This document shows positions 18,518-27,133 of a DNA stretch of 64,000 nt, piece after piece (position 1 is the first letter of the stretch; every line of letters begins with the position of its first letter). Source of the DNA: Gramella sp. AN32 (GTDB lineage Bacteria > Bacteroidota > Bacteroidia > Flavobacteriales > Flavobacteriaceae); assembly GCF_023718305.1 (NCBI RefSeq), contig NZ_QEYO01000006.1:124001-188000 (forward strand), given 5' to 3'. The position numbers were made by a program, and so were the translations under genes. The notes beneath the pieces were generated by a model. It did not search any database and was not told the origin of the DNA. It was given only the letters and a program-made list of their open reading frames with translations.

Positions 18518-20221
18518 ATGATTTTTTCTTCTGTAATAAATCTTTCCCTGTGCCGCTCACTGTTGTTCGTGGCTTTGACTTTATTTATTTATAAGCCATT
18601 ATTATTTGCCCAGGATAATATAAAACAGAGCACTACCATTTATTCAGTTAATTCATCTTTTCTAGAATTGCATGAACTTGAGGCGGCGGCTATGGCAGAT
18701 TCTAAAATTGACGAACTAAATAAGATTGTAGAAGTCCATTCGCAGAAGGCTAAAAAAGAGAATGATCCCGTTGAACTAGCCAGAGCTTATTACTACAGAA
18801 TTTTGACGGAGAAGCCTGAACGCGCAATTATTTATTCAGATTCCATGATCGAGATTACTGAAAACAGCGAACATCCAAACTACCCGACTCTTGGCTATAT
18901 TCTCAAAGCAAATGTGCTTTATGATCAGGGTAAATTTCAACCTGCATTAGATAATTTTTTAAAAGCCTATAATCTGGCTTTGGAAAAGAATAATATGGAA
19001 GATCAGCGTGAAATTTCCCTTGCCATTGCTGCCATAAGGAATATTAACGGGCAACATTACGCCGCCGCCGATTTATATAAGCGATCCCTTAATCTTTTAA
19101 AACAGAAATCAAATTCAACCGAAGATTATTACGAGGATTATTCAACTCTGTTATATAACCTCTCACTTACCTACCTGAGATTGTCACAATTGGATACCTC
19201 AAAATATTATGTTCAGAAGGGAATTGATTTGTCAAGATTAGAGAACAAAAAAGAAGATTTTAAGGATTTTGTTTTGGTGGATGCTCAGATAAATTTTTAT
19301 AAAAAGGATTTTAAAAGGGCCAAGGATACACTTCTAAAATATATTGACGATTTTGACGGTACCAGTAAGGCGATCAAGCTTTATTATTTGGGAAAAATTG
19401 AAAAAAATTATGGAAATGATAAGGTCGCGCTTAAATATTTTAAAACCATAGATTCCATCGTCTCCTCAACAGAGGATCCTTTTAACGAAGTAAAAGATGT
19501 TTATCAGCAATTAATAATCAATTCGGTTTTAGAAGACGAAGAAAAGGAACAAATTGGCTATATAGAAAAACTAATATATTATGATAGTGTTTTGTCCTCA
19601 GAGCATGAAAATATTGCAAATCAGGCAATAGTTGCTTATGATATCCCGGATCTGAAAAGACAAAAACTTAAAGCTGAAAATCAACTCAAAACAAAAAATT
19701 TATATGTGACATTGATTGCTATTCTGGCTGGTCTGGCTGTTCTTATTGGCTTATATTTTTTTATACGCTCCAGAAAAATGAATGCAAGGTTAAAACTTCT
19801 TATGGAAGGATCGGAAATGGAAGAGGGAAAATCTAAGGCCATTACAGAGCATCCTTCTTCCATTCCGGAGGAAATTAGAAAGGATATTTTAGAAAAACTG
19901 GCTGTATTTGAAAAATCAGATCGCTTTATGAGCAAAGATTTGGATATGTATGGCCTGGCCCAACAAATAGGTACCAATACTACCTATTTGTCCACTGTAA
20001 TCAATCATTACAAAAAGATGAATTTTCCAACCTACGTCAAGGATTTGAAAATTAAAGCGGCAATAAATCAACTGAGTAAGAATCCTGATTTATTGAAATA
20101 TAATTATCAAGGTTTAGCGGAAATTTTTGGTTTCAAAACAGGGGAATCATTTTCGAAAGCCTTTTACAAGAAAACTGGGGTATATCCATCTAAATTTTTA
20201 AATGAATTAAAATCACGCTAA
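18518..20221 (+). CDS. Membrane TPR sensor with AraC-type DNA-binding domain
   Basis: 567 residues. An N-terminal signal/anchor (LLFVALTLFIYKPLLFAQ) is followed by about 340 residues of TPR-type helices (for example QPALDNFLKAYNLALEKNN). A membrane helix comes near 390-411 (LYVTLIAILAGLAVLIGLYFF), then a C-terminal AraC/XylS helix-turn-helix (YGLAQQIGTNTTYLSTVI, and LAEIFGFKTGESFSKAFYKKTGVYPSKF). The TPR part should lie in the periplasm and the HTH in the cytoplasm, so it reads as a one-protein sensor-regulator. It lies between the exporter genes and the peptide gene, which makes the exported peptide its plausible ligand. I start at ATG 18518, 10 bp after hlyD. Confidence 0.85.
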   Translation: MIFSSVINLSLCRSLLFVALTLFIYKPLLFAQDNIKQSTTIYSVNSSFLELHELEAAAMADSKIDELNKIVEVHSQKAKKENDPVELARAYYYRILTEKPERAIIYSDSMIEITENSEHPNYPTLGYILKANVLYDQGKFQPALDNFLKAYNLALEKNNMEDQREISLAIAAIRNINGQHYAAADLYKRSLNLLKQKSNSTEDYYEDYSTLLYNLSLTYLRLSQLDTSKYYVQKGIDLSRLENKKEDFKDFVLVDAQINFYKKDFKRAKDTLLKYIDDFDGTSKAIKLYYLGKIEKNYGNDKVALKYFKTIDSIVSSTEDPFNEVKDVYQQLIINSVLEDEEKEQIGYIEKLIYYDSVLSSEHENIANQAIVAYDIPDLKRQKLKAENQLKTKNLYVTLIAILAGLAVLIGLYFFIRSRKMNARLKLLMEGSEMEEGKSKAITEHPSSIPEEIRKDILEKLAVFEKSDRFMSKDLDMYGLAQQIGTNTTYLSTVINHYKKMNFPTYVKDLKIKAAINQLSKNPDLLKYNYQGLAEIFGFKTGESFSKAFYKKTGVYPSKFLNELKSR

Positions 20222-20322
20222 ACAACACGTCATTTATAAATGGAGGGTTAACCTTTTTGCAGCCTGTACCCAAATGTGATTATTTAGTACTGAAATTTAT
20301 TAATCCATTAAATATTCTAATT

Positions 20323-20451
20323 ATGAAAAAAGAACTAAAAGATTTTAAAGGAAGAGCCCTTAAAAATTTACACCAAATTAAAGGTGGGGGAGAAGATGGT
20401 CCAATTGACAGGGATAAGATCAAAACTCCGAAAGTTGGAAAACGAGATTGA
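20323..20451 (+). CDS. Double-glycine leader peptide, probable exporter substrate
   Basis: A 42-residue peptide. The leader (22 residues) is charged and amphipathic and ends LHQIKGG. Leu at -7, Ile at -4 and Gly-Gly at -2/-1 match the C39 leader consensus. The predicted released core is GEDGPIDRDKIKTPKVGKRD: 20 residues, very hydrophilic, no Cys, Ser or aromatic residue, two prolines. That is unlike pore-forming bacteriocins or lanthipeptides and more like a signalling peptide, as inference. The ATG at 20323 gives exactly this leader; an in-frame ATG at 20257 would prepend 22 unrelated residues. A stem-loop follows it. Confidence 0.8.
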   Translation: MKKELKDFKGRALKNLHQIKGGGEDGPIDRDKIKTPKVGKRD

Positions 20452-20467
20452 AATTAAATCCGTAAAA

Positions 20468-20501
20468 AAATTCCCGGATCAAAATCCTGATTCGGGAATT
20501 T
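20468..20501 (+). promoter_or_regulatory. Strong stem-loop between peptide and protease genes
   Basis: AAATTCCCG and CGGGAATTT pair around a GATC/GATT centre, giving about 12-13 bp with one G-T pair and an 8-base loop. No T run follows on the plus strand, so it is not a standard terminator. It ends 13 bp before the protease ATG and could lower read-through, stabilise the peptide mRNA or cover the protease ribosome site. Confidence 0.6.
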
Positions 20502-20514
20502 CAAAAAATGAAAA

Positions 20515-22683
20515 ATGAAAAAATATATCAAATATTTTCTATTCTATTCTTTGTGTTTTTTCCTTTCGGTTTCTTTTGCCCAGGAAGGAAAGAGCAATCA
20601 TTTGGTTTATCCCCAAATCCTCAAAAAACCAACTTCCGAAATACATTATGGAATAAAAGTCTTAGACGAGTATTCAAATTTAAATAAGCTAGAAGATAGT
20701 TCGGTGAAAAATTGGTTCAAAGCTCAGGATTCTCTGGCTGAAAAGTATTTTGCTACAAATGACTTAATGAAAGAATATTTAGAGAAATTTAAAAAATACC
20801 AAAATAATGCTCAATCCTCCTTGAGTATGGTTCGTATTAGTGAAAATGGAAATTATTTTTACTTAAAATATGATGATAGTTTGGGATATGAAAAATTGTT
20901 TTTTAGGGAGAATCTTGCTGATAAAGAAAAAGAATTATTCGATCCTTCCCAGTATAATTCTGGTAATCCGTCAATAACTTATCTAAACCCCTCATTTGAC
21001 GGAAAAAAGATCGCAATTGGTTTTAATGACAATGGTAGTTTTTCAAGTACAATCTTAATTTATGATCTTGAAACGAATCAGATTTTAAGAGAAGTGATTA
21101 CAAATATCAATCCCGATTTTGGGGGAATAGAATGGTTGCCGGATAATTCAGGATTTATCTATTTATTTTTTCCGGAAGTAGATAATTCCCAACCGGGTTA
21201 TAAGAAGAACTCTTTTTCTGTTATTTATAAATTAGGTGAAAACCCCGAAGATAGAAAACCAATTTTCCAGTCTCATTATGACTTACATATTTCTGAAGAT
21301 TTTTATCCTAAAGTAAAAATAGGATCGAGCCTGGATAATTATATCATTGGTTATATAGCCAGTTCTGATGATTATTATGACAGCTATATAGCTACCATTT
21401 CAGATGTCCTACAAGGAAAACCAGATTGGAAACCATTCTTCAAAAAAGAAGATGCGATATTCTACGATCAGGGAGAGGTTCGTGGTGATAAATTTATTTT
21501 CCGCCAAGGAAATTTAAACGGGAATCTATTGGGGAAAGTAAGTATCGAAAATCCTGATTTCACTAATCCGGCTGTTTTGGCAGAAGGCAGTAAAGAGAAT
21601 CCTATTATTAAATTTGAAGTAACAAAGGATAATATTTATTTCGCACGGTCCTTATATGGAGCAAATGTTTCTTTATATGTTCTCAACTCTTCAAATAAGA
21701 TCAGACAATTACAACCTCCTTTTGATCCCGGTTATGCTACCTTTTTTGGGGAGTCTGTAAAACACAATAATGTTGGGGTGGGTATGGATGGTTGGACTTC
21801 TGATTATACCCGCTATTTAATAAATGAAGATGGAAGTTTCTCAAGAGAAGCACTTTCACCTCTATTGGCTTATCCAGAGTTTGAAAATATTATAACGGAA
21901 CAAATAATGGTTACCTCCCATGATGGGGTAGAAGTTCCTTTATCGCTGGTTTATAAGGAAGGTCTGGAAAAAAAATCAGCAAATGAAGTATTTATGTATG
22001 TATATGGTGCATACGGGGAAAGTTTGAGTCCATTTTTCTCTCCTATGTTTTTAGATTGGGCAGCCCAGGGTGGAATTTTGGCATTCCCTCATGTTAGGGG
22101 AGGCGGAGAAAAAGGGAAGGAATGGCACAAGCAGGGAATGAAGAATCTTAAATTTAATTCCTGGAAAGATCTTATTGCCTGTACCGAAGCTCTAATAAAT
22201 TTGAATTTTACGGAACCAGGATTAATTTCACTTTATACCAGCAGTGCAGGAGGGATTACAGCCGGAATGGCTGTAAACGAACGTCCGGATCTTTTTTCTT
22301 CCTTTATAGCTGATGTTCCGCGACTAAATCCTTTTGGTCTGGAATCATCCAGCACGGCCAGCAGTACGAGTTACCTTGAGTATGGAACGGTCAAAGACAG
22401 TACAGAATTTTCGGGTCTTGTAAAAATGGATCCATACTTAAACATACGGTCTAAAATGGCTTATCCGGCAGTTCTTGTAATGCCGAGCTATAACGATGAC
22501 CGTATTCCATTATGGGATAGTGGCAAATATATAGCTAAACTGCAAAATAGTAATCAGACAAATAATCCTGTTTTATTGGATATCGACTATCAAAACGGGC
22601 ATGAAACAGCAGGTGATTATGATGAATCTGTCCGTCTATACAGTAAAATTTTCAGTTTCGCCAAATCCAATATGAAGCGTTAG
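20515..22683 (+). CDS. Secreted prolyl oligopeptidase (S9 family)
   Basis: 722 residues with a signal peptide (FLFYSLCFFLSVSFAQ). The first 450 residues resemble the beta-propeller of prolyl oligopeptidases; the C-terminal part is the alpha/beta hydrolase. FPHVRGGGEKGKEWHKQGM is the family signature, Ser577 sits in YTSSAGG (usual GGSNGG), the Asp lies in YNDDRIPLW (661/662) and His696 in NGHETAG. S9A enzymes cut short peptides after proline. The adjacent peptide core has two prolines and is within the size limit of the family, so this enzyme may mature or destroy it. It is the last gene of the peptide run. Confidence 0.88.
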   Translation: MKKYIKYFLFYSLCFFLSVSFAQEGKSNHLVYPQILKKPTSEIHYGIKVLDEYSNLNKLEDSSVKNWFKAQDSLAEKYFATNDLMKEYLEKFKKYQNNAQSSLSMVRISENGNYFYLKYDDSLGYEKLFFRENLADKEKELFDPSQYNSGNPSITYLNPSFDGKKIAIGFNDNGSFSSTILIYDLETNQILREVITNINPDFGGIEWLPDNSGFIYLFFPEVDNSQPGYKKNSFSVIYKLGENPEDRKPIFQSHYDLHISEDFYPKVKIGSSLDNYIIGYIASSDDYYDSYIATISDVLQGKPDWKPFFKKEDAIFYDQGEVRGDKFIFRQGNLNGNLLGKVSIENPDFTNPAVLAEGSKENPIIKFEVTKDNIYFARSLYGANVSLYVLNSSNKIRQLQPPFDPGYATFFGESVKHNNVGVGMDGWTSDYTRYLINEDGSFSREALSPLLAYPEFENIITEQIMVTSHDGVEVPLSLVYKEGLEKKSANEVFMYVYGAYGESLSPFFSPMFLDWAAQGGILAFPHVRGGGEKGKEWHKQGMKNLKFNSWKDLIACTEALINLNFTEPGLISLYTSSAGGITAGMAVNERPDLFSSFIADVPRLNPFGLESSSTASSTSYLEYGTVKDSTEFSGLVKMDPYLNIRSKMAYPAVLVMPSYNDDRIPLWDSGKYIAKLQNSNQTNNPVLLDIDYQNGHETAGDYDESVRLYSKIFSFAKSNMKR

Positions 22684-22833
22684 TTATTTCATCCAGATTA
22701 ATCAGAGTTTTCCTGTTTTTATTCCGATTGTTTATGAATGCAGCCCATTCATTTATAAAAGCAGATATCTAATATTATTTAAAGTGCAGGAATTACAGGA
22801 TATTTAAGGTAGTATTTCTTAAATATCAATCTA

Positions 22834-23655
22834 ATGGATTTTCTGATTACCGAGGATGAGCTTAAAAATGAGATTCAGGAAATTGAGCAAACTTTCCTAA
22901 ATAAGAATGCTGCATACTTTGAAATAATTAACTACTGCCGTAAAGTATTAGAAACCTACCGAAAAGAGATTTATTTAAATGGCTTCCCGGATACTCCTTC
23001 AGAAATTCAGTTTTTTAAAAAACAGAAAACGATTCCTTTAACATATCAGATTTATTACGAAAACTTGCTATCCATCGAATTGGAAATTTCATCTATAGAC
23101 GAATCCTCACAGTCGAAATTTATATCTAAAAAGATTCAAAAGATAAATAGTTTTCTTACTGGGCATAAAAATTTCCTTCGGTATATCGCCCTGGATCAGG
23201 AATACATGGATGAGATCTATTTCACCCGAAAATATTTTCATAAAGATCATATTGTTAATTATAGTCATTATGAAAGAGATCCCTTATTCAGCTGCTCCCA
23301 CGATTTACTTTTGAGTGAATTGAATGCCCGTAATTTCTTGCTCAAATATCTAAATAATAAATTTCGGGTTAAAGAATCTGCTTCCATAGCTTATGAAGAA
23401 CCTATAAAAATTAACTGGACTTCTTCTAAGGTGGCTCTAACCGAACTGATCTATGCCCTGCAGGTTAGTGGGAGCATAAATAATGGAAATACTACGCTGA
23501 AAGAACTGGTGGATATATTTGAGACATTAACAGGCTTAGATCTGGGAGACTACCATCATACTTTTTTAAGACTCAGGAGCCGCTCTGAACCTTTAAAATT
23601 TATCGATAAAATGAGAAATTCCATGCTTGAATATATGGAAGAGCTTGATGCGTGA
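22834..23655 (+). CDS. rteC: RteC, excision/transfer regulator
   Basis: 273 residues, all helical, with the RteC pattern: EIEQTFLNKNAAYFEIINYCRKVLETYRKEIYLNGFPDTPSEIQFFKKQKT near the start, YFTRKYFHKDH in the middle and a C-terminal region (WTSSKVALTELIYALQVSGSINNG, then LRSRSEPLKFIDKMR) that looks like a winged-helix. In CTnDOT, RteC activates excision genes. It follows the peptide locus by 150 bp and precedes the replication-type genes, a usual place in flavobacterial conjugative elements. Confidence 0.88.
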   Translation: MDFLITEDELKNEIQEIEQTFLNKNAAYFEIINYCRKVLETYRKEIYLNGFPDTPSEIQFFKKQKTIPLTYQIYYENLLSIELEISSIDESSQSKFISKKIQKINSFLTGHKNFLRYIALDQEYMDEIYFTRKYFHKDHIVNYSHYERDPLFSCSHDLLLSELNARNFLLKYLNNKFRVKESASIAYEEPIKINWTSSKVALTELIYALQVSGSINNGNTTLKELVDIFETLTGLDLGDYHHTFLRLRSRSEPLKFIDKMRNSMLEYMEELDA

Positions 23656-23906
23656 ACTTGAACATCCAAGCAGGAGCCAAGTTGGGTATTGGTTTCAATT
23701 GAAATAAATCATTTTAGCTTTATAAGCTTAACTATCATTTATATCCTATACTACCATTATTCTTCCTGAAAATCAATTTTGCCAAGTTGGTGATTGCTTG
23801 GCTAATTGTTCATTTGTTATCTACCAATTTTGTAATGAAAATCAATTCCAATCCCACTGCTTTAAAAATTATAACCTGCGGTGGGATTGTTTAAAAACAA
23901 TTCATT

Positions 23907-24182
23907 ATGCCAACGTCAATTATTACTACAGATGATTTAAGGGAGTTCAAAATAGAGCTCCTTGAAGAAATTCAGAAACTACTAGAAAAAGAATCCGGTA
24001 ATATTTCTAAAAAATGGCTGAAATCCACCGAAGTCATGGAGATGCTAAAGATTAGTTCCGGAACTCTAAATGGTTTTAGAACAAAGGGGATACTACCATA
24101 TAGTAAGATAGGAGGACTCATTTACTACGATTCAGCTATTATTCAAAAAATATTGACAGATAATCTAATCCAAAATGAATAA
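23907..24182 (+). CDS. Helix-turn-helix (MerR/excisionase-like) protein
   Basis: 91 residues: a helical N-terminus (DDLREFKIELLEEIQKLLEKE) and a helix-turn-helix of the HTH_17 type (WLKSTEVMEMLKISSGTLNGFRTKGILPYSKIGGLIYYD). Small proteins of this kind act as excisionases or helpers of mobilisation genes in Bacteroidota elements. It is separated by 3 bp from the next gene and is the first gene of a four-gene cluster. Confidence 0.75.
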   Translation: MPTSIITTDDLREFKIELLEEIQKLLEKESGNISKKWLKSTEVMEMLKISSGTLNGFRTKGILPYSKIGGLIYYDSAIIQKILTDNLIQNE

Positions 24183-24185
24183 GCC

Positions 24186-24833
24186 ATGAATTACATAAAA
24201 CATTTAAACGCGGTGTTCAAGAGATTTTCTAAGGACTCTAGTCTGAATGCCACTCATATTAGTGTATATATGGCATTATTTCAATCCTGGAATATCCACC
24301 GTTTTAAAGAACTATTCTATATCCATAGGGATGAAATTATGGAAATGGCTAAAATTGGCTCCAATCCAACTTACCATAGATGCCTGAGAAAATTACACGA
24401 TCAAAAATATATTCAATATCTGCCTTCCCATAATCCATATAAAGGGAGTAGGGTTAGGATGTTCATTTTCGATGCAAGCTCTAAACAAGTAGTGGGCAAG
24501 CATGAAACAAGTTCAGAACAAGTATTAACTCCTTCAATAAACTTAAATAAACAAAATAAAAACCTTAATAAACTTGAGCTCCCCCAAAGTGAAAATGAAG
24601 TATTAATTTTTTTTAAAAATAAAAATTGGCCGGAATTAGAAGGACGAAAATTTTACAATCACTACACTTCAATTGGCTGGTCGGTAAGAGGAAATATTAA
24701 AATCACTAATTGGCATGCAACTGCTGAGAGCTGGATGTTGAAAGCAAACGATTTTAGAAGTCAGTCATCAGTATTTCAAAATAGAGACAACCTTAAAACA
24801 ACTAAATATAAAAATTATGGCGAACCCCTCTAG
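24186..24833 (+). CDS. Replication-initiation-like DNA-binding protein of conjugative elements
   Basis: 215 residues. The first 110 look like a winged helix (LNATHISVYMALFQSWNIHRF, then EIMEMAKIGSNPTYHRCLRKLHDQKYIQYLP). A polar linker follows, then a small C-terminal domain (VLIFFKNKNWPELEGRKFYNHYTSIGW and NWHATAESWM) like the end of DnaD-type primosome proteins. It overlaps the ATPase gene by 17 bp, and the pair resembles a DnaD/DnaC-like helicase-loading unit. The exact role is inference. Confidence 0.65.
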   Translation: MNYIKHLNAVFKRFSKDSSLNATHISVYMALFQSWNIHRFKELFYIHRDEIMEMAKIGSNPTYHRCLRKLHDQKYIQYLPSHNPYKGSRVRMFIFDASSKQVVGKHETSSEQVLTPSINLNKQNKNLNKLELPQSENEVLIFFKNKNWPELEGRKFYNHYTSIGWSVRGNIKITNWHATAESWMLKANDFRSQSSVFQNRDNLKTTKYKNYGEPL

Positions 24834-25473
24834 CATTGTAGAAGATGGAATTGAATATTCTCTTGGTAAATATGATGGAAAGAGAATAATTTACGATTTC
24901 CCTAAAATCCTGATTTTTCTTGAAGCCAAAGGTAAAATTCTTTTTGGGCAGCATTTTAAAATATTTGAAGAGGATAAAGATATTCTGTTTAAGCTCTCCA
25001 ACTACTTTATTAAAGACTATATAAATTGTGAAAAGTTGCGGATTGATCCGGATAAAGGAATTTTGCTTACCGGTCCCGTGGGATGTGGTAAAACGAGCCT
25101 GATGAAGCTCATGCGGTATTTGGTGCCCCATCAAAGGAGCTACGTGGTTATGCCATGTAGGAATATTGTTTTTGCTTTTAATCACCTGGGATATAAAACT
25201 ATTGAAGATTATGGAGATGAAGGTTTTTTCTGCTTTGATGATATGGGAATAGAGCCAATAGGAAGGCATTATGGTAGGGATTGTAATGTGATAGGGGAAA
25301 TTCTGATATCTCGTTATGAACTTTTTCTTCAAACAAATTTAAAAACCCATGGCACCACAAATTTAAGTGCCATTGAAATTGAAGATATGTATGGCTCAAG
25401 AGTCAGGAGCCGAATGAAAAAGTTATTCAACCTTATTGATTTTGACTATAATACAAACGATAAACGAAAATGA
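24817..25473 (+). CDS. DnaC/IstB-like ATPase
   Basis: 218 residues. Walker A is visible as LLTGPVGCGKTSLMKL, Walker B as GFFCFDDMGIEP, and a C-terminal sensor region as SRVRSRMKKLFNLIDFD. This is the layout of helicase loaders carried on Bacteroidota conjugative elements. The start overlaps the upstream DnaD-like gene by 17 bp and its stop overlaps the next gene by four bases (ATGA), so all three are coupled. Confidence 0.8.
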   Translation: MANPSSIVEDGIEYSLGKYDGKRIIYDFPKILIFLEAKGKILFGQHFKIFEEDKDILFKLSNYFIKDYINCEKLRIDPDKGILLTGPVGCGKTSLMKLMRYLVPHQRSYVVMPCRNIVFAFNHLGYKTIEDYGDEGFFCFDDMGIEPIGRHYGRDCNVIGEILISRYELFLQTNLKTHGTTNLSAIEIEDMYGSRVRSRMKKLFNLIDFDYNTNDKRK

Positions 25474-26597
25474 AAATAGCAACCTTCAATGTTCAGAATT
25501 TATTCCATAGGGATAGAAGTTTTATGGAGAAATCTTATAAAGATTGCTCCGTGGATTGGTTTTATGAGATAGACTTTTTATTGGGGAAAACTAATAAATC
25601 GGATAAAGATAATGAGCGATTGAGAGAACTTTCATATATGGTAGGGATCGATAACTCATTGCAATTACCCTATGCGGTTATTAAAAGAAAATCAGGGTTT
25701 CTTTTTCTAAAAGGAATGAATTATTCTAAAGAATTGAAAGCAGGGGAACTTACTGACTGGAATGGATGGATAGCGTTGCAAAATGTACCATTGGAATCTT
25801 TAGCCATTGATAATAAAGCGAAGGTAATTGCAAGTGTGAATCCTGATATCCTAATTTTGCAGGAGATCGAAGATCGGGCTTCTTTAGAGGAGTTTAATAC
25901 TGTTGTACTGCCCAAATTTGACTGTGAGCCATTTAAGGATTCATTTGTGGTGCAGGGAAATGATAAAAGAGGGCAGGAAATTGGAATTTTAACCAGGAAA
26001 GGATTTGAAATTCAATCGGTAAGAAGTCATATTTTTGATGTTAGCTTATCAGGAAGAAAAATTTTCAATAAAGATTTACTAGAGTACAAAATCCGAACAA
26101 AAGAGAAAAATACAATTTTTATTCTTGCCGCTCATTTTCAGGAAACCAGGAAAGATAATGATCTTTCAGGAATTTTTAGACGGGAACAGGCGGAAAATGT
26201 TGCTGAGATCTATAAGAAATTACTTGCTGAGGGTAAAGAAAATATTGCAATAGTGGGTACTCTTAATGCTGCATCTTTCTGCAATACCTTAATGCCCTTA
26301 CTTCAGGAAACCAATTTGAGCGATATTACCAGGCATCACTCCTTTAATGTCGAATTTGATAAAGGAATAGATGCTGGATATTATAGCTTGGGCGCTTACC
26401 AGAAAGGAGTAAATATTAAACAAAAGGATTATTTGTTACTGTCTCCGGAGCTTTTCGCCAAATTGAAAAAATGTGGGCTAAATAGAAGAGGAGTTTGGCC
26501 CGAAAAAAGACCTATGTGGTCTATTTATCCAAATATTCAACGGAAAAACCAGGCCGCCAGTGAGCATCCTGCAGTTTGGGTGGAGTTGGATATTTAA
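25470..26597 (+). CDS. Endonuclease/exonuclease/phosphatase-family protein, degenerate active site
   Basis: 375 residues with the EEP fold order: TFNVQNLF, LQEIEDR (metal-binding Glu), IGILTRKGF, AAHFQETR, VGTLNAASF, KQKDYLLLS and SEHPAVWVEL. In active members the fifth motif reads GDFN and the last SDH; here Asp is replaced by Thr and by Glu. The protein may have altered or lost activity. It is coupled to the DnaC-like gene by an ATGA overlap and is the last gene before an IS66 insertion region. Confidence 0.7.
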   Translation: MKIATFNVQNLFHRDRSFMEKSYKDCSVDWFYEIDFLLGKTNKSDKDNERLRELSYMVGIDNSLQLPYAVIKRKSGFLFLKGMNYSKELKAGELTDWNGWIALQNVPLESLAIDNKAKVIASVNPDILILQEIEDRASLEEFNTVVLPKFDCEPFKDSFVVQGNDKRGQEIGILTRKGFEIQSVRSHIFDVSLSGRKIFNKDLLEYKIRTKEKNTIFILAAHFQETRKDNDLSGIFRREQAENVAEIYKKLLAEGKENIAIVGTLNAASFCNTLMPLLQETNLSDITRHHSFNVEFDKGIDAGYYSLGAYQKGVNIKQKDYLLLSPELFAKLKKCGLNRRGVWPEKRPMWSIYPNIQRKNQAASEHPAVWVELDI

Positions 26598-26655
26598 ATT
26601 AAATGTTTGAATTTTTTTGTAAACCTATTTCAAGAAATGACATATAGGTTACGGT

Positions 26656-26776
26656 TACGGTTCGTATGTTTAAGGAGTAAGGGACTCGGATTTGTTGTCT
26701 TAGTATTGGTTTATTGGTCAAGTTAATTATTTTCTTTCTACGGCTGCCGCTTATTGGCGATTAACCGTCTTTGTTG
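26656..26776. repeat. Degenerate attC-like hairpin (copy 1)
   Basis: ACGGTT at 26656 and AACCGT near 26763 lie in opposite arms. The outer AGTAAGGG / CCGCTTATT segments pair only partly. An inner stretch, GGGACTCGGATTTG, resembles GGACTCGAATTTG in the copy at 37.77 kb, which is the main reason to group them. Confidence 0.4.
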
Positions 26777-26863
26777 GGGCTAGTTATAATGTATGCGTCC
26801 GTCTAAGTGCATCTTTTCTGAACCCTTTGTAGATTATAATTTAGCGGTCTAAATATAATCAAA

Positions 26864-27133
26864 ATGACCCGATCTTCAATTGCCACAGAAATGCGTAAGC
26901 TAGTCGATAACTATTATGAATCAGGACAAAGCCGATCCTCTTTTGCCCGTAATCACGGAATTAGCAAAGGAAAACTCTGTTATTGGATCCAGAAATTTCC
27001 CAAGGAGCAAGTTATAAAGCCCGCAAAAAGTAATTTTGTTTCCTTGTCGGCCGACCCTTCTACCACCCCAACATCCTCCAGGAGTATGCATATCCGTTTA
27101 GGTAATGGCGTAGAAATTGAAATTTCCCTGTAA
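26864..27133 (+). CDS. tnpA: IS66 accessory protein TnpA
   Basis: 89 residues with a helix-turn-helix (MRKLVDNYYESGQSRSSFARNHGISKGKLCYWIQKF), matching the small first ORF of IS66 elements. The C-terminus ends HIRLGNGVEIEISL, as in this group. Its stop overlaps the next start (TAATG). It is needed with TnpB and TnpC for transposition; the biochemical role is unclear. Confidence 0.88.
   Translation: MTRSSIATEMRKLVDNYYESGQSRSSFARNHGISKGKLCYWIQKFPKEQVIKPAKSNFVSLSADPSTTPTSSRSMHIRLGNGVEIEISL

Noticed and set aside
15020..20451. Bacteriocin locus
   Set aside because: No immunity-like small membrane protein, no Cys- or Gly-rich hydrophobic core and no modification enzyme; the peptide is too polar. 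A toxin role is not fully excluded.
13447..26597. Prophage
   Set aside because: There is an integrase but no capsid, tail, terminase or lysis module; RteC and tra genes show a conjugative element.
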